Source: CAZBBB01 sp964490005
Lineage (GTDB): Bacteria > Planctomycetota > B15-G4
NCBI GenBank assembly: GCA_964490005.1
Contig: CAZBBB010000070.1
Span: 1 to 17,254, forward strand
Length of the DNA: 17,254 nt
Direction: 5' to 3'
Shown here: one piece after another, positions 16,253 through 17,254 of the stretch
Layout of the letters: each line of letters opens with the position of its first letter
Position numbering within the stretch: the stretch's first letter is position 1
Translations under genes and position numbers: made by a program
The notes under the pieces: model-generated
The model's database searches: none
Seen by the model: the letters and a program-made list of their open reading frames with translations, nothing else
Told to the model about the DNA's origin: nothing

Positions 16253-17254
16253 TCAGAACTCGACCGCGACGGCCGCGACGAGGCGCGCCAGCTCGACCAG
16301 GTCGCGCAGGTCGAAGGTCTCGACGCGCGAGTGGCTGGCGCGCTGCGGCCAGGCCAGCGGGCAGTCGATCGCGCCCTCGGGCACGAAGCGGCTGCCGTCG
16401 TTGCCGCCGCCCATCGTGCCGATCTGGAGCGTCAGCTCGTGGCGCGCCGCGACGGCCCGCACGCGGTCGAGCGTCGCGCGCGGCGTGAGCGAGGTGTTGT
16501 CGAGCGCGCGCAGCACCGGCCCGCCGCCGAGCGCCGTGAAGGCGAAGCGGTCGTCGTCGCGCGGCCCGTCGCTGCACACGAAGGTGTCGACGGCGAAGGC
16601 CACCTCGGGCACCGGGCGCAGCGTGCGCGCGGCGTGGTCGGCGCCGAGCAGTCCGACCTCCTCGCGCGTGGCCCAGACGAAGACGAGGCGTCGGTCGAGC
16701 GCCGCCAGCGCGCCGCGGCCGTGCAGTTCTTCCAGCCCGAGCAGCAGCGCCGCGCAACCGACGCGATCGTCGTTGCTGCGGCCGGCCGCGCGATGCGGCC
16801 CCAGCCGGCGCACCTCCTTGGGCACGGTCGCGGGGTCGCCGACCGCCACGCCCAGCGCGCGCGCCTCGTCGGCGTCGCGCGCGCCGACGTCGATCAGGAA
16901 CTTCAGCGGCGCCGCGCCGTCCTCGGCCGGGGCACCGTCCGACGCCGCGCGCGCCTCGACCTCCGGCCCGGGCAGCGCGATGCCGGGCAGCACGCCGCCC
17001 GCCGTGACCAGTTCGATCGCCGTGTCCTGGTAGACGTGGTCGTGGAAGCCGCCGGCCTTGCTCGCCTCGAGCAGGCCGTCCTCGCGGAGGCGCTCGACGA
17101 TCAGACCGATCTCGTCGAGGTGCGCCACGAACAGCAGCGTGCGCTCGCCCTGCCCGAGCTCCAGGATCAGGTTGCCGGCCTCGTCGCTGCGCGGCTGCCA
17201 GGAGGGCTCGATCGCGGCGAGTCGTGCGCGCACCGCGTCGGCGGCGGGGCCCTC
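16253..17254 (-). CDS. M42-family metallo-aminopeptidase, 5'-truncated by the window edge
   Basis: Cytoplasmic dinuclear-metal aminopeptidase of the M42 (glutamyl aminopeptidase / FrvX / TET) group, which trims peptides from the N-terminus. The frame is open to the last base of the window (EGPAADAV before the GTG at 17233), so that GTG is an internal Val and about 15-25 residues are missing. Counting that Val as residue 1, the metal and catalytic positions are His38 and Asp40 (FVAHLDEIGLI), Asp155 (RSNDDRVGC), Glu191-Glu192 (ATREEVGLLGA), Asp216 (FAVDTFVCSDGP) and His301 (RASHSRVETFDLRDL). GGGNDG stands where the family often has GGGTDA. A hydrophilic insertion (about 92-108, DGAPAEDGAAP) lies in the dimerisation/lid domain. 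It is followed 7 nt later by the hupE-like gene; no functional link is evident. Confidence 0.94.
   Translation of the reverse strand, partial: EGPAADAVRARLAAIEPSWQPRSDEAGNLILELGQGERTLLFVAHLDEIGLIVERLREDGLLEASKAGGFHDHVYQDTAIELVTAGGVLPGIALPGPEVEARAASDGAPAEDGAAPLKFLIDVGARDADEARALGVAVGDPATVPKEVRRLGPHRAAGRSNDDRVGCAALLLGLEELHGRGALAALDRRLVFVWATREEVGLLGADHAARTLRPVPEVAFAVDTFVCSDGPRDDDRFAFTALGGGPVLRALDNTSLTPRATLDRVRAVAARHELTLQIGTMGGGNDGSRFVPEGAIDCPLAWPQRASHSRVETFDLRDLVELARLVAAVAVEF

Noticed and set aside
15268..16488. Long + strand open frame across the hupE-like and peptidase genes
   Set aside because: Arg/Ala/Glu-rich shadow that crosses two well-supported minus-strand genes.

Overview
This 17,254-base window is high-GC bacterial chromosome (roughly 63-78% GC in sampled stretches). 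The mix of genes suggests a high-GC Planctomycetota, probably from a metagenome-derived or environmental genome: a membrane-spanning Ser/Thr kinase with TPRs and a jelly-roll-like C-terminus, a secreted SBBP propeller with a WQYAW-type C-terminal module, a galactose/glyoxal-oxidase-like cuproenzyme, and a split transketolase. This placement is inference; no rRNA is present, and a myxobacterial relative is not excluded.

Left part (1-4,388): the 3' three-quarters of a catalase-peroxidase gene (katG, + strand) converges on a large Ser/Thr protein kinase gene (- strand). Upstream of the kinase, on the same strand, lies a complete tRNA-Leu(GAG) with encoded CCA and a plausible promoter.

Middle (4,389-10,242): an unrecognised 682-residue membrane-anchored protein (- strand) is divergent from a + strand cluster made of a class I aminotransferase and the two halves of a split transketolase. 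The C-terminal transketolase half comes first and overlaps the N-terminal half by ATGA. The cluster meets a UPF0316 membrane protein gene (- strand) with only 3 nt between the stop codons.

Right part (10,285-17,254), all on the - strand: a truncated M42 aminopeptidase gene (5' end outside the window) followed 7 nt later by a HupE/UreJ_2-type permease, then a 276-nt intergenic region with a strong hairpin. After that comes a galactose-oxidase-like gene, with the seven-repeat SBBP protein gene 2 nt downstream.

The most notable signal is in the galactose-oxidase-like gene. An ATG with a good ribosome binding site and a convincing signal peptide lie upstream, but a run of ten G residues puts them one base out of frame with the enzyme. 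Nine Gs would give one continuous 679-residue secreted protein. This is either a sequencing or assembly error or a phase-variable tract that switches export on and off. No CRISPR array, insertion sequence, prophage or obvious defence system was seen, and no gap between genes exceeds about 280 bases.
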